Shown piece after piece: positions 14,364-20,615 of a stretch of 20,615 bases of DNA (position 1 is the stretch's first letter; the number at the start of each line of letters is the position of its first letter). Source of the stretch: an uncultured bacterium (GTDB taxonomy: Bacteria; Actinomycetota; Coriobacteriia; Coriobacteriales; Coriobacteriaceae); assembly GCA_905216145.1 (NCBI GenBank), contig CAJMST010000028.1:1-20615 (forward strand), in the 5' to 3' direction. Under the pieces are notes generated by a model. That model searched no databases, was not told the origin of the DNA, and was given only the letters and a program-made list of their open reading frames with translations. Both the position numbers and the translations under genes were made by a program.

Positions 14364-15965
14364 ATGGATCAAAGCAAGCCTTCGTTCTTTATCACGACGC
14401 CCATCTACTACGTCAACGCCGATCCGCACCTGGGCACGGCTTATTCCACCATCATCGCCGACGTTCAGGCTCGCTATCGTCGCTCCGCCGGCTATAACGT
14501 CAAGTTCCTGACCGGCATGGACGAGCACGGCGAGAAGGTCGCCGAGGCCGCAGCCAAGCACAACATGACGCCGCAGGAGTGGACCGATAGCCAGGCTCCG
14601 CACTTCAAGGAGCTTTGGAGCAAGCTCGAGATTTCCAATGATGACTTCATCCGCACCACCGAGCCGCGCCAGCACCATGCCGTGCAGTACCTGTGGGAGC
14701 GCATGAAGGAGTCCGGCTACCTGTATAAGGGCAGCTACGACGGCTGGTATTGCGTGCCTGACGAGACCTACTTTACCGATACGCAGGTCCAGAAGGGCGA
14801 CGAGGAGTACGGCAGCGTCGGCCAGCACCTGTGTCCCGACTGCCACCGTCCGCTTGAGCGCGTGCAGGAGGAGTCCTACTTCTTTAAGCTTTCCGCTTTC
14901 CAGGATAAGCTGCTCAAGCTTTACGACGAGCACCCCGACTTTGTCGAGCCTGCGTTCCGCATGAACGAGGTACGTAGCTTTGTCGAGGGCGGCCTTAATG
15001 ACCTTTCCGTGAGCCGTACGAGCTTTGACTGGGGCATTCAGGTCCCGTTTGACGAGGGTCACGTGACCTACGTGTGGTTCGATGCGCTGCTCAACTATAT
15101 GACGGCCGTCGGCTACGGTGTCGACACCGACGAGGCGCGTGCCGAGCTGGCCTATCGCTGGCCCGCGCAGTTCCACATCGTGGGTAAGGACATCATCCGC
15201 TTCCACTGCGTCATTTGGCCCGCCATGCTCATGGCCATCGGCGAGGCCCTGCCCGAGCACGTCTTTGCCCACGGCTTCCTGACCGTGCGCAATGCCGAGA
15301 CCGGCAAGGCCGAGAAGATGTCCAAGAGCCGCGGCAACGCCATCGCTCCGCAGGACGTTATCGACATGCTGGGCGTCGAGGGCTATCGCTACTACTTCAT
15401 GACCGACGTCGTCCCCGGCACCGACGGTGCCATCAGCTTCGATCGCATGGAGCAGGTCTACAACGCCGACCTGGCCAACAGCTGGGGCAACCTTATCTCG
15501 CGTTCGCTCAACATGAGCGGCAAGTACTTTGACGGTTGCGCGCCCGCCAAGCCCGCGTCGTTCGATGCGTTCGACAACCCGCTGGCAAAGATCGCCGATG
15601 GCCTGGTCGAGCGCTACATGGCCAAGATGGACGTGCTCGATTACGGCGGAGCCAAGGATGAGGTCATGGAGCTCATCCATGCCGCCAACCACTACATCGA
15701 GGACTCCGAGCCCTGGGCGCTTGCCAAGGACGAGGCCAAGGCTGACGAGCTGGCATTTGTGATCTACAACCTGCTCGAGGCCATCCGCATTGCCGCTCAC
15801 CTGCTGATGCCGCTCATGCCCCAGACTTCTGTCGAGGCCCTGCGCCGCCTGTCCTGTGAGGGCGAGGCCGCGAGCGACGACCTCAAGGGCATTTGTACTT
15901 GGGGCCTGCTTGCCGGCGGTCAGCCCGTCGAGAAGGGCGATCCGCTGTTCCCGCGTCTGGCGTAG
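14364..15965 (+). CDS. metG: Methionyl-tRNA synthetase
   Basis: This enzyme charges tRNA-Met with methionine for initiation and elongation. The 533-aa protein has the class I signature P-H-L-G-T-A-Y (21-27, the HIGH-type motif) and KMSKS at 318-322. Between them is an insertion with cysteines (G-W-Y-C-V-P-D-E and L-C-P-D-C-H) that matches the zinc-region of the one-knuckle type. The anticodon-binding helical domain follows, ending about residue 533, with no C-terminal EMAPII-like tRNA-binding domain. GGAGG at 14350-14354 is 9 bases before ATG 14364. A -10-like TAGAAT (14319-14324) lies upstream without a good -35. A terminator follows. Confidence 0.96.
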   Translation: MDQSKPSFFITTPIYYVNADPHLGTAYSTIIADVQARYRRSAGYNVKFLTGMDEHGEKVAEAAAKHNMTPQEWTDSQAPHFKELWSKLEISNDDFIRTTEPRQHHAVQYLWERMKESGYLYKGSYDGWYCVPDETYFTDTQVQKGDEEYGSVGQHLCPDCHRPLERVQEESYFFKLSAFQDKLLKLYDEHPDFVEPAFRMNEVRSFVEGGLNDLSVSRTSFDWGIQVPFDEGHVTYVWFDALLNYMTAVGYGVDTDEARAELAYRWPAQFHIVGKDIIRFHCVIWPAMLMAIGEALPEHVFAHGFLTVRNAETGKAEKMSKSRGNAIAPQDVIDMLGVEGYRYYFMTDVVPGTDGAISFDRMEQVYNADLANSWGNLISRSLNMSGKYFDGCAPAKPASFDAFDNPLAKIADGLVERYMAKMDVLDYGGAKDEVMELIHAANHYIEDSEPWALAKDEAKADELAFVIYNLLEAIRIAAHLLMPLMPQTSVEALRRLSCEGEAASDDLKGICTWGLLAGGQPVEKGDPLFPRLA

Positions 15966-16007
15966 AGACCGCGCGAGCGCCATATCGGCAATTTGCTGTT
16001 TAGCTGT

Positions 16008-16043
16008 AAGGGCATGGCCGCCACGGTCCATGCCCTTTTGTTT
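16008..16043 (+). terminator. Rho-independent terminator of metG
   Basis: A perfect 10-bp stem (16008-16017 with 16028-16037, AAGGGCATGG and its complement) with a 10-base loop runs into TTTTGTTT. It is followed 24 bases later by the rsmA ribosome binding site, so rsmA needs its own promoter or readthrough. Confidence 0.85.
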
Positions 16044-16075
16044 CAAGACGCCGCCATCATGCTAAGGAGGCAACC

Positions 16076-16936
16076 ATGACAACTTCGCCTTTGGCAAACC
16101 CCACGGCCACCAGGGAGCTGCTGGAGGAGTTTGGCCTTGCGACCAAGCATCGCCTGGGCCAGAACTTTCTAATCGACAATCATGTGATCGAGCGTATCTG
16201 CGAGCTTTCCGAGCTCACGGGCGATGAGCGCGTGCTCGAGGTTGGCCCGGGCGTTGGTACGCTCACGCTTGCGCTGCTGCAGGAGGCGGCGTGTGTCACG
16301 TCGATCGAGGCCGACCCCGAGCTCGAGCCGGTGCTCGATGCCCACGCCGCCGACTACGCCAACTTCCGCTTTATCATGGGCGACGCGCTCAAGGTGGGTC
16401 CGGAGCAGATTGAGCAGGCTGCGGGCGGTGAGCCGACGGTGTTTGTCGCGAACCTGCCCTATAACGTGGCGGCGACGATCATCCTGCAGTTCTTCCAGAC
16501 GATGCCTGCACTCAAGCGCGCCGTCGTCATGGTTCAAAAGGAGGTTGCCGATCGTATTGCCGCAGTGCCGGGTAACAAGACCTATGGTGGCTACACGGCA
16601 AAGCTGGGCCTGTATGCGCAGGTTACGGGTCGCTTTGAGGTTCCGCCGCGTTGCTTTATGCCGGCGCCGCACGTTGACTCGGCTGTCGTGCGTATCGACC
16701 GTGTTGACGGCGTGGTGCCCGAAGGACTCGATCGCGAATTTGTGGCCCGCGTGATTGATGCTGCATTTGCCCAGCGTCGCAAGACCATCCGCAATTCCAT
16801 GAGCGCCAACGGCTTTGCCAAGGACGTGCTCGATGCCGCCTTTGAGGCTTGCGGTATCGCACCCACCACGCGCGCCGAGACGCTTGATGTTGCCGACTTT
16901 GTCCGTCTGGCCCGGGAGCTAATCCATGATGCCTAA
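16076..16936 (+). CDS. rsmA: 16S rRNA dimethyladenosine transferase RsmA (KsgA)
   Basis: RsmA dimethylates A1518 and A1519 in helix 45 of 16S rRNA during late 30S maturation. The 286-aa protein has G-Q-N-F-L-I-D (29-35), the SAM-binding loop E-V-G-P-G-V-G-T (55-62), S-I-E-A-D (76-80), G-D at 102-103 and the catalytic N-L-P-Y (126-129). The C-terminal helical domain carries A-Q-R-R-K-T-I-R. A strong AAGGAGG at 16060-16066 precedes ATG 16076. Its end overlaps the tatD start by 11 bases, so the two are translated together. Confidence 0.96.
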   Translation: MTTSPLANPTATRELLEEFGLATKHRLGQNFLIDNHVIERICELSELTGDERVLEVGPGVGTLTLALLQEAACVTSIEADPELEPVLDAHAADYANFRFIMGDALKVGPEQIEQAAGGEPTVFVANLPYNVAATIILQFFQTMPALKRAVVMVQKEVADRIAAVPGNKTYGGYTAKLGLYAQVTGRFEVPPRCFMPAPHVDSAVVRIDRVDGVVPEGLDREFVARVIDAAFAQRRKTIRNSMSANGFAKDVLDAAFEACGIAPTTRAETLDVADFVRLARELIHDA

Positions 16937-17843
16937 TGCCGCACGCGTGACGTTTACCAAGAAAAAGAAGACGGTCGCCTGCCCCGTGCCCTTGGCACCG
17001 CTTGCCGACACGCATGCGCATCTGCTTTCGTTTTGGGGCAAAGAAGTGCCCGAGACGCTCGTGCGCGCCAAAGCCGCGGGCGTCGACCTGTTGGTGACGA
17101 TGTTCGACCCCATCGCTGACAAACGCAGCGTGACGGACTATAGCGACTGGCTCGTGCGCGAAATTCTGCCGATGCAGGATATCCCGCAGATCAAGTATCT
17201 TGCCGGCGTGCATCCGTATGGCGCGCCGGACTATACCGACGACGTTCACGCACAGGTCGTTGCCGCACTCGATGACCCTTTGTGCGCCGGTATCGGCGAG
17301 ATCGGTCTGGACTACCACATGGATTACGACGACGATATCGCGCCGGCGCCCCACGACGTGCAGATCGACTGTATGGCGCGCCAACTCGAGGTCGCCGTAC
17401 GCCGCAATGTGCCGGTAGAGCTGCATCTGCGTCATGAGGATACGGACGAGGAGCGCACCTCGCATGTGGACGCCTACAACGTGTTGCGCGAGGTCGACGT
17501 GCCCCAGGCCGGTTGCGTACTGCACTGCTTTGGCGAGGACCGCGCCACGATGGAGCGCTTTGTGGAGCTGGGCTGCTATATCGCCTATGGTGGCGCGGCC
17601 ACCTTTAAGCGCAACGACGACGTGCGCGAGGCATTTGCGGCAACCCCACTCGATCGAATTTTGTTCGAGACGGATTGCCCGTATATGGCTCCGGAGCCCA
17701 TCCGCGGTCTTGAATGCGAGCCCGCAATGATCTCCATTACGGCAAACGCGCTGGTTAACGACCGTGTCGATCGCACAGGTGAGGACGCCGAAACAATCGC
17801 GCAAGCCGCTTGGGAAAATGCCTGCAAACTTTTTCAAAAATAG
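16926..17843 (+). CDS. tatD: TatD family metal-dependent hydrolase (deoxyribonuclease-like)
   Basis: TatD proteins are two-metal TIM-barrel hydrolases, active as 3'-5' DNases. This 305-aa protein has the metal ligands of the family: D28-T-H30-A-H32, G-I-G-E125-I-G-L-D, V-E-L-H167, V-L-H200-C and F-E-T-D250-C-P-Y. A basic N-terminal extension (about 20 residues with a K-K-K-K run) precedes the barrel, making it somewhat longer than the usual 255-265 aa. ATG 16926 (a second ATG is at 16929) overlaps the rsmA end. GGGAG at 16914-16918 supports it. rsmA next to tatD is a common pairing. The exact nuclease substrate is not determined by sequence. Confidence 0.93.
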   Translation: MMPNAARVTFTKKKKTVACPVPLAPLADTHAHLLSFWGKEVPETLVRAKAAGVDLLVTMFDPIADKRSVTDYSDWLVREILPMQDIPQIKYLAGVHPYGAPDYTDDVHAQVVAALDDPLCAGIGEIGLDYHMDYDDDIAPAPHDVQIDCMARQLEVAVRRNVPVELHLRHEDTDEERTSHVDAYNVLREVDVPQAGCVLHCFGEDRATMERFVELGCYIAYGGAATFKRNDDVREAFAATPLDRILFETDCPYMAPEPIRGLECEPAMISITANALVNDRVDRTGEDAETIAQAAWENACKLFQK

Positions 17844-17846
17844 TTC

Positions 17847-17875
17847 TTGCGTTCGCGGTGGCGCTCCGTTATTCT
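17847..17875 (+). promoter_or_regulatory. Promoter of tRNA-Leu
   Basis: TTGCGT (17847-17852), a 17-bp spacer and TATTCT (17870-17875) lie just 11 bases before the tRNA. It begins only 3 bases after the tatD stop codon. Confidence 0.72.
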
Positions 17876-17886
17876 AATTCCTGCAC

Positions 17887-17973
17887 GCGGGCGTGGCGGA
17901 ATTGGCAGACGCGTACGGTTCAGGTCCGTATGGGGGCAACCCCATGAAGGTTCAAGTCCTTTCGCCCGCACCA
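17887..17973 (+). tRNA. tRNA-Leu (anticodon CAG)
   Basis: An 87-nt class II tRNA including an encoded CCA end. The acceptor GCGGGCG (17887-17893) pairs perfectly with CGCCCGC (17963-17969). The anticodon CAG is at 17921-17923, and there is a long variable arm (about TGGGGGCAACCCCA). The T arm is GAAGG/CCTTT around TTCAAGT. It has its own promoter and terminator. Its last 18 bases including CCA are duplicated downstream. Confidence 0.96.
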
Positions 17974-17980
17974 TTAAATG

Positions 17981-18009
17981 AAAGAGCTCCCAGCGATGGG
18001 AGCTTTTTT
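17981..18009 (+). terminator. Rho-independent terminator of tRNA-Leu
   Basis: AGCTCCCA (17985-17992) pairs with TGGGAGCT (17997-18004), extendable by A-T and G-T pairs, and ends in a run of T. This hairpin is part of the 60-bp duplicated segment. Confidence 0.85.
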
Positions 18010-18170
18010 GTTATGAGCCCATCGCAGGGACTTGAACCTGCGAAGGAGCGAGCGTAAAGAAAACGCGGAGCGTTTTAGCGAGCTGGCGAGTCCGCCGGCA
18101 GGCGGGCGAAGCCGGTGCGGATCCGCGCAGCGGATACGCGGACGTCCTTTCGCCCGCACCATTAAATGAA

Positions 18171-18197
18171 AGAGCTCCCAGCAATGGGGGCTTTTTT
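18171..18197 (+). terminator. Second copy of the tRNA-Leu terminator
   Basis: AGCTCCCA (18173-18180) pairs with TGGGGGCT (18185-18192), with one G-T wobble, followed by six T. The two differences from the first copy keep the stem, so it likely still works, and it now insulates the following gene. Confidence 0.75.
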
Positions 18198-18260
18198 GTT
18201 ATGCACAATCTCCTTGGACGGGTATCCTAATGCCAACGTGTGCCTATCAGAGGAGAGACC

Positions 18261-19199
18261 ATGCTGTTGTCCGGTATCATTGCCGCCCTTACGAGCCTTT
18301 TGATTCCCATCATCATTTTGCTGCTGCTGCTTCCCAACGCCTGCTATGTCGTTGAACAACAGCATGCCGTGATCATCGAGCGTCTGGGCAAGTTTAACCG
18401 CATCGTCAACGCGGGCTTCCACATGAAGGTGCCCGTGATCGACCGCAAAGCCGCCACGGTGAGTCTGCGCACCATGAAAAACGGTTTTGGTATCGACGTT
18501 AAGACCCAGGATAATGTGACCATCGGCCTCGAGGTCTCTGCTCAGTACCACGTGAGCTATGACATGGGTGCTGGCCCGGCAGATTCGGGTATCTACAAGA
18601 GCTACTACATGCTGCAGGAGCCCGTCGACCAGATGCGTGACTTCATCACCGACGCCCTGCGCTCTTCGATTCCCGTCTACACACTCGATGAGGTCTTTGC
18701 CAAGAAGGATGACATCGCCAAGGACGTCAACGCTACCGTTTCCGAGCAGATGGCCGCCTACGGCTTCACCCTCGTGTCGACGCTCATCACCAAAATCGCA
18801 CTGCCGACCGAGGTCGAGAACTCCATGAACGACATCAACGCCGCCCAGCGCAAGCGCGCTGCGGCACAGGAGCTCGCCGAGGCCGACCGCATCAAGCGCG
18901 TCACCGAGGCGACCGCCGAGGCCGAGGCTATGGAAAAGGCGGGCGAGGGCATCGCCAACCAGCGCAAGGCCATTGCACTGGGTATCAAAGATTCGCTCGA
19001 GATCATCCAGGAGACGGGTGTCGGCAATGACGAGGCCAACCAACTGTTCATGTTTACGCAGTGGTCCGAGATGATGACGGAGTTCGCTCGCACGGGTAAA
19101 ACCTCGACGGTCGTGCTGCCGAGCGACTTTTCGCAGTCGGCCTCTATGTTCGAGCAGATGCTGGCTGCCGGTAAGGTTCAGAACGAGTCAAAGGAGTAG
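18261..19199 (+). CDS. SPFH/band-7 (stomatin/prohibitin-like) membrane protein
   Basis: A 312-aa protein with one N-terminal membrane segment (about residues 5-25) and then a band-7 domain. The domain runs from V-V-E-Q-Q-H-A-V-I-I-E-R-L-G-K-F through N-A-G-F-H and P-V-I-D to a region with V-T-I-G-L-E-V-S-A. A long charged coiled-coil (Q-R-K-R-A-A-A-Q-E-L and E-A-T-A-E-A-E-A) follows near residues 200-235. This is the QmcA/stomatin type, a scaffold of ordered membrane domains that often affects membrane proteases. ATG 18261 has AGGAG at 18251-18255. An in-frame GTG at 18240 lacks a ribosome binding site. rlmH follows 6 bases after its stop. No nearby NfeD gene is seen. Confidence 0.88.
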   Translation: MLLSGIIAALTSLLIPIIILLLLLPNACYVVEQQHAVIIERLGKFNRIVNAGFHMKVPVIDRKAATVSLRTMKNGFGIDVKTQDNVTIGLEVSAQYHVSYDMGAGPADSGIYKSYYMLQEPVDQMRDFITDALRSSIPVYTLDEVFAKKDDIAKDVNATVSEQMAAYGFTLVSTLITKIALPTEVENSMNDINAAQRKRAAAQELAEADRIKRVTEATAEAEAMEKAGEGIANQRKAIALGIKDSLEIIQETGVGNDEANQLFMFTQWSEMMTEFARTGKTSTVVLPSDFSQSASMFEQMLAAGKVQNESKE

Positions 19200-19205
19200 G
19201 CACGC

Positions 19206-19676
19206 GTGAAATACACCGTCGTTTGTGTTGGCAAGCTCAAAGAGCGCTTTTGGAAGGACGCGTGCGCTGAGTACACCAAGCGCCTAGGCGCCTATGCCAA
19301 GGTGGATATCCGCGAGGTGGCCGATATCGACCCGGCTAAGGCGGGCGGCGTGGATGCCGCGCGCGACAAGGAGGGGGCGGCAATTCTTGCTGCATTGCCG
19401 TCTCGAGCGCATGTGATCCTGCTGGCTATCGAGGGCAAGGAGCGTTCGAGTGAGGAGCTCTCGGCGAGGCTCGACGATCTTATGCTGCGAGGCAGCAGCG
19501 ACATCGCCTTTGTGATTGGCGGTTCGGACGGCGTGAGCGATGAGGTGCGCGCCCGCGCCGACGAGATGCTCAGCTTTGGACGCATTACCTTGCCGCATAA
19601 CTTGGCGCGCGTGGTGCTGCTGGAGCAAATCTACCGCGCCTGCAAGATCAGCCGTGGCGAGCCGTATCACAAATAG
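19206..19676 (+). CDS. rlmH: 23S rRNA (pseudouridine-1915-N3)-methyltransferase RlmH
   Basis: RlmH methylates pseudouridine 1915 in helix 69 of 23S rRNA in the assembled 70S ribosome. The protein is 156 aa, the normal length for the family, with the SPOUT trefoil-knot motifs A-I-E-G-K-E (near 78), F-V-I-G-G-S-D-G (98-105) and L-P-H-N-L-A-R-V-V-L-L-E-Q-I-Y-R-A (near 130-146). It ends in the characteristic Y-H-K. The GTG start at 19206 is supported by AAAGGAG at 19190-19196 inside the end of the previous gene, so the two are likely cotranscribed. Confidence 0.96.
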   Translation: MKYTVVCVGKLKERFWKDACAEYTKRLGAYAKVDIREVADIDPAKAGGVDAARDKEGAAILAALPSRAHVILLAIEGKERSSEELSARLDDLMLRGSSDIAFVIGGSDGVSDEVRARADEMLSFGRITLPHNLARVVLLEQIYRACKISRGEPYHK

Positions 19677-19749
19677 GTCGGCAATACGAAACAATGGCGT
19701 GGGACAATAGCTTTCGTTTTGAAGAGCGTGTCTGAGAGGACTATGAGAT

Positions 19750-20520
19750 ATGAAGATTGGATTTGTCGGTTTTGGCAATATGGCGAGCGCTATGGCCGAT
19801 GGCTGGATCGCTGCCGGTGTAGCTGCGAGCGACATGTGCGCCTGCGCGGGTCGCTACGACGCACTGGTTGAGCGCTGCGAGGCGCGCGGCATGGTCGCCT
19901 GCCACGATGCCGCCGAGGTTGTCGCCGCATCCGATATCGTGGTCGCTGCGGTCAAACCGTACATGATCGAGAAGGTATTCGCCCCGCTCAAGGATGCTCT
20001 TGCCAAAAAGGTCGTTCTGTCGGTTGCCTGGACCTGGGACAGTGCCAAGTGGGAGCAGGTCCTGCCGGGCGTCGCGCATATCTCGACGGTGCCCAACACA
20101 CCGGTTTCGGTGGGCGAGGGCGTCATCGCTTGCGAGAAGGCTTCCACGCTTAGTGATGAGCAGAGCGCCGTGGTGCTTGATCTGCTTGGCAAGCTCGGTG
20201 CGGTGGTCGAGCTTGATACGAGCCTGCTGTTCGTGGGCGGCACGGTGGGTGGTTGCGCTCCGGCATTTGTCGCTATGGCAATCGAGGCCCTGGGCGATGC
20301 GGCGGTCAAGCACGGTATCCCGCGTGCCGATGCCTATCGCATTGTGAGCCAGATGGTGCTAGGTACGGCAAAGTTGCAGCTTTCAACTGGTCAGCATCCT
20401 GCGGCGATGAAGGATGCCGTATGCTCGCCCGGTGGCGCCACCATCAAGGGCGTCGTTGCGCTCGAGGATGCCGGCATGCGCAGTGCCCTGGTCAAGGCAA
20501 TCGACGCAACTCTCCAGTAA
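19750..20520 (+). CDS. proC: Pyrroline-5-carboxylate reductase
   Basis: ProC reduces 1-pyrroline-5-carboxylate to proline with NAD(P)H, the last step of proline synthesis. The 256-aa protein begins with the nucleotide-binding loop G-F-V-G-F-G-N-M-A-S-A-M (4-15). It continues with A-A-V-K-P (near 72) and P-N-T-P-V-S-V-G-E-G (near 117). The helical dimer domain carries G-G-C-A-P-A-F, and the C-terminal motif is H-P-A-A-M-K-D-A-V-C-S-P-G-G-A-T. ATG 19750 follows GAGAGGA at 19734-19740. Length is near normal (about 260-270). The 73-base gap to rlmH shows no clear promoter. A strong terminator follows. Confidence 0.95.
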   Translation: MKIGFVGFGNMASAMADGWIAAGVAASDMCACAGRYDALVERCEARGMVACHDAAEVVAASDIVVAAVKPYMIEKVFAPLKDALAKKVVLSVAWTWDSAKWEQVLPGVAHISTVPNTPVSVGEGVIACEKASTLSDEQSAVVLDLLGKLGAVVELDTSLLFVGGTVGGCAPAFVAMAIEALGDAAVKHGIPRADAYRIVSQMVLGTAKLQLSTGQHPAAMKDAVCSPGGATIKGVVALEDAGMRSALVKAIDATLQ

Positions 20521-20560
20521 AACCTGCCATTTAGGGACAGGTTTATTTTGGCAGGTTTTT
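20519..20560 (+). terminator. Terminator of proC with competing hairpins
   Basis: AAAACCTGCCA (20519-20529) pairs perfectly with TGGCAGGTTTT (20549-20559), followed by T. The stem starts at the stop codon. Two alternative pairings share its arms: AACCTG (20521-20526) with CAGGTT (20538-20543), and GCAGG (20551-20555) with CCTGC (20561-20565). The rest of the window to 20615 shows no supported feature. Confidence 0.8.
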
Positions 20561-20615
20561 CCTGCACTGATAATTGTTCTCGGGGGAAGCGGGCACTGCG
20601 GGGCGCGGCAACGGC

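Larger units (their letters stand above)
17956..18203 (+). repeat. 60-bp direct repeat of the tRNA-Leu 3' end and terminator flanking a hairpin-rich insert
   Basis: Copies at 17956-18015 and 18144-18203 match at 58 of 60 positions. Each includes the last 18 bases of tRNA-Leu with CCA and the terminator. The 128-bp insert (18016-18143) codes for nothing I can support. It holds an antisense T-arm-like stretch (GGACTTGAACC), a perfect 7-bp hairpin AAAACGC/GCGTTTT (18060-18076), ATCCGC/GCGGAT (18121-18135) and outer arms GTCCGC/GCGGAC (18090-18095 with 18138-18143). This layout resembles an attachment-site duplication left by an integrated element. Confidence 0.85.

Noticed and set aside
13719..16046. 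A 775-codon open frame on the minus strand across rsmI and metG
   Set aside because: It is a by-product of GC-rich codon bias opposite two certain genes, and its translation shows no recognisable domain.
18162..19043. A 293-codon minus-strand frame over the SPFH gene
   Set aside because: It is opposite a clear band-7 protein, and its start lies inside that gene.
19686..19717. Short inverted repeat ACGAAA/TTTCGT before proC
   Set aside because: Only 6 bp and with no promoter boxes near it. It is expected by chance at this length.

Overview
This is a GC-rich bacterial chromosome segment in which every recognisable gene lies on the + strand. The genes form tightly packed operons with overlapping start and stop codons and frequent GTG starts. 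The pilus locus is the monoderm type with no outer-membrane secretin, and the gene style resembles Coriobacteriia (Actinomycetota), most likely a Collinsella-like gut bacterium. That placement is an inference from style and remembered family resemblance, not from a database search.

Layout: (1) 1-1335 holds an upstream gene's terminator and rsgA, a ribosome-assembly GTPase with its own terminator. (2) 1336-1535 is a control region with a cluster of GCTGAC/GTCAGC half-sites. (3) 1536-11126 is one unbroken tad/flp (tight adherence pilus) operon. Its order is cpaB, tadZ/cpaE, cpaF/tadA, tadB, tadC, flp major pilin, an unrecognised membrane-anchored protein, a small second pilin-like protein, tadE, a large tadG-like protein, a second tadE-like protein and a DUF192 protein. 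Four of these products share a prepilin processing motif (A|Q-x-T-x-E), so one prepilin peptidase encoded outside the window probably matures them all. No secretin and no peptidase gene is present here. (4) 11130-11735 is a small two-gene module that looks like toxin-antitoxin, with a palindrome over its presumed promoter. (5) 11799-12347 holds tRNA-Phe with promoter and terminator, three tandem hairpin repeats of about 62 bp, and the leader of the next gene. (6) 12348-13409 is a cytoplasmic GH5-like glycosidase whose usual acid/base glutamate is not where it is expected. (7) 13416-17843 is a housekeeping run: rsmI, metG, rsmA and a tatD-family nuclease. (8) 17847-18203 is tRNA-Leu(CAG), followed by a 60-bp near-perfect duplication of its 3' end plus terminator around a 128-bp hairpin-rich insert, which resembles an attachment-site scar. 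(9) 18261-20520 carries an SPFH/band-7 membrane protein, rlmH and proC, closed by a terminator.

The most distinctive content is the compact monoderm Tad system. It contains an orphan membrane protein, a TadG-like protein with a Cys/His-rich AT-richer insert, and a terminal DUF192 protein. The altered GH5 protein, the tRNA-Leu end duplication and the tandem hairpin array are also notable. The remaining genes are ordinary ribosome maturation, translation and proline-synthesis functions.
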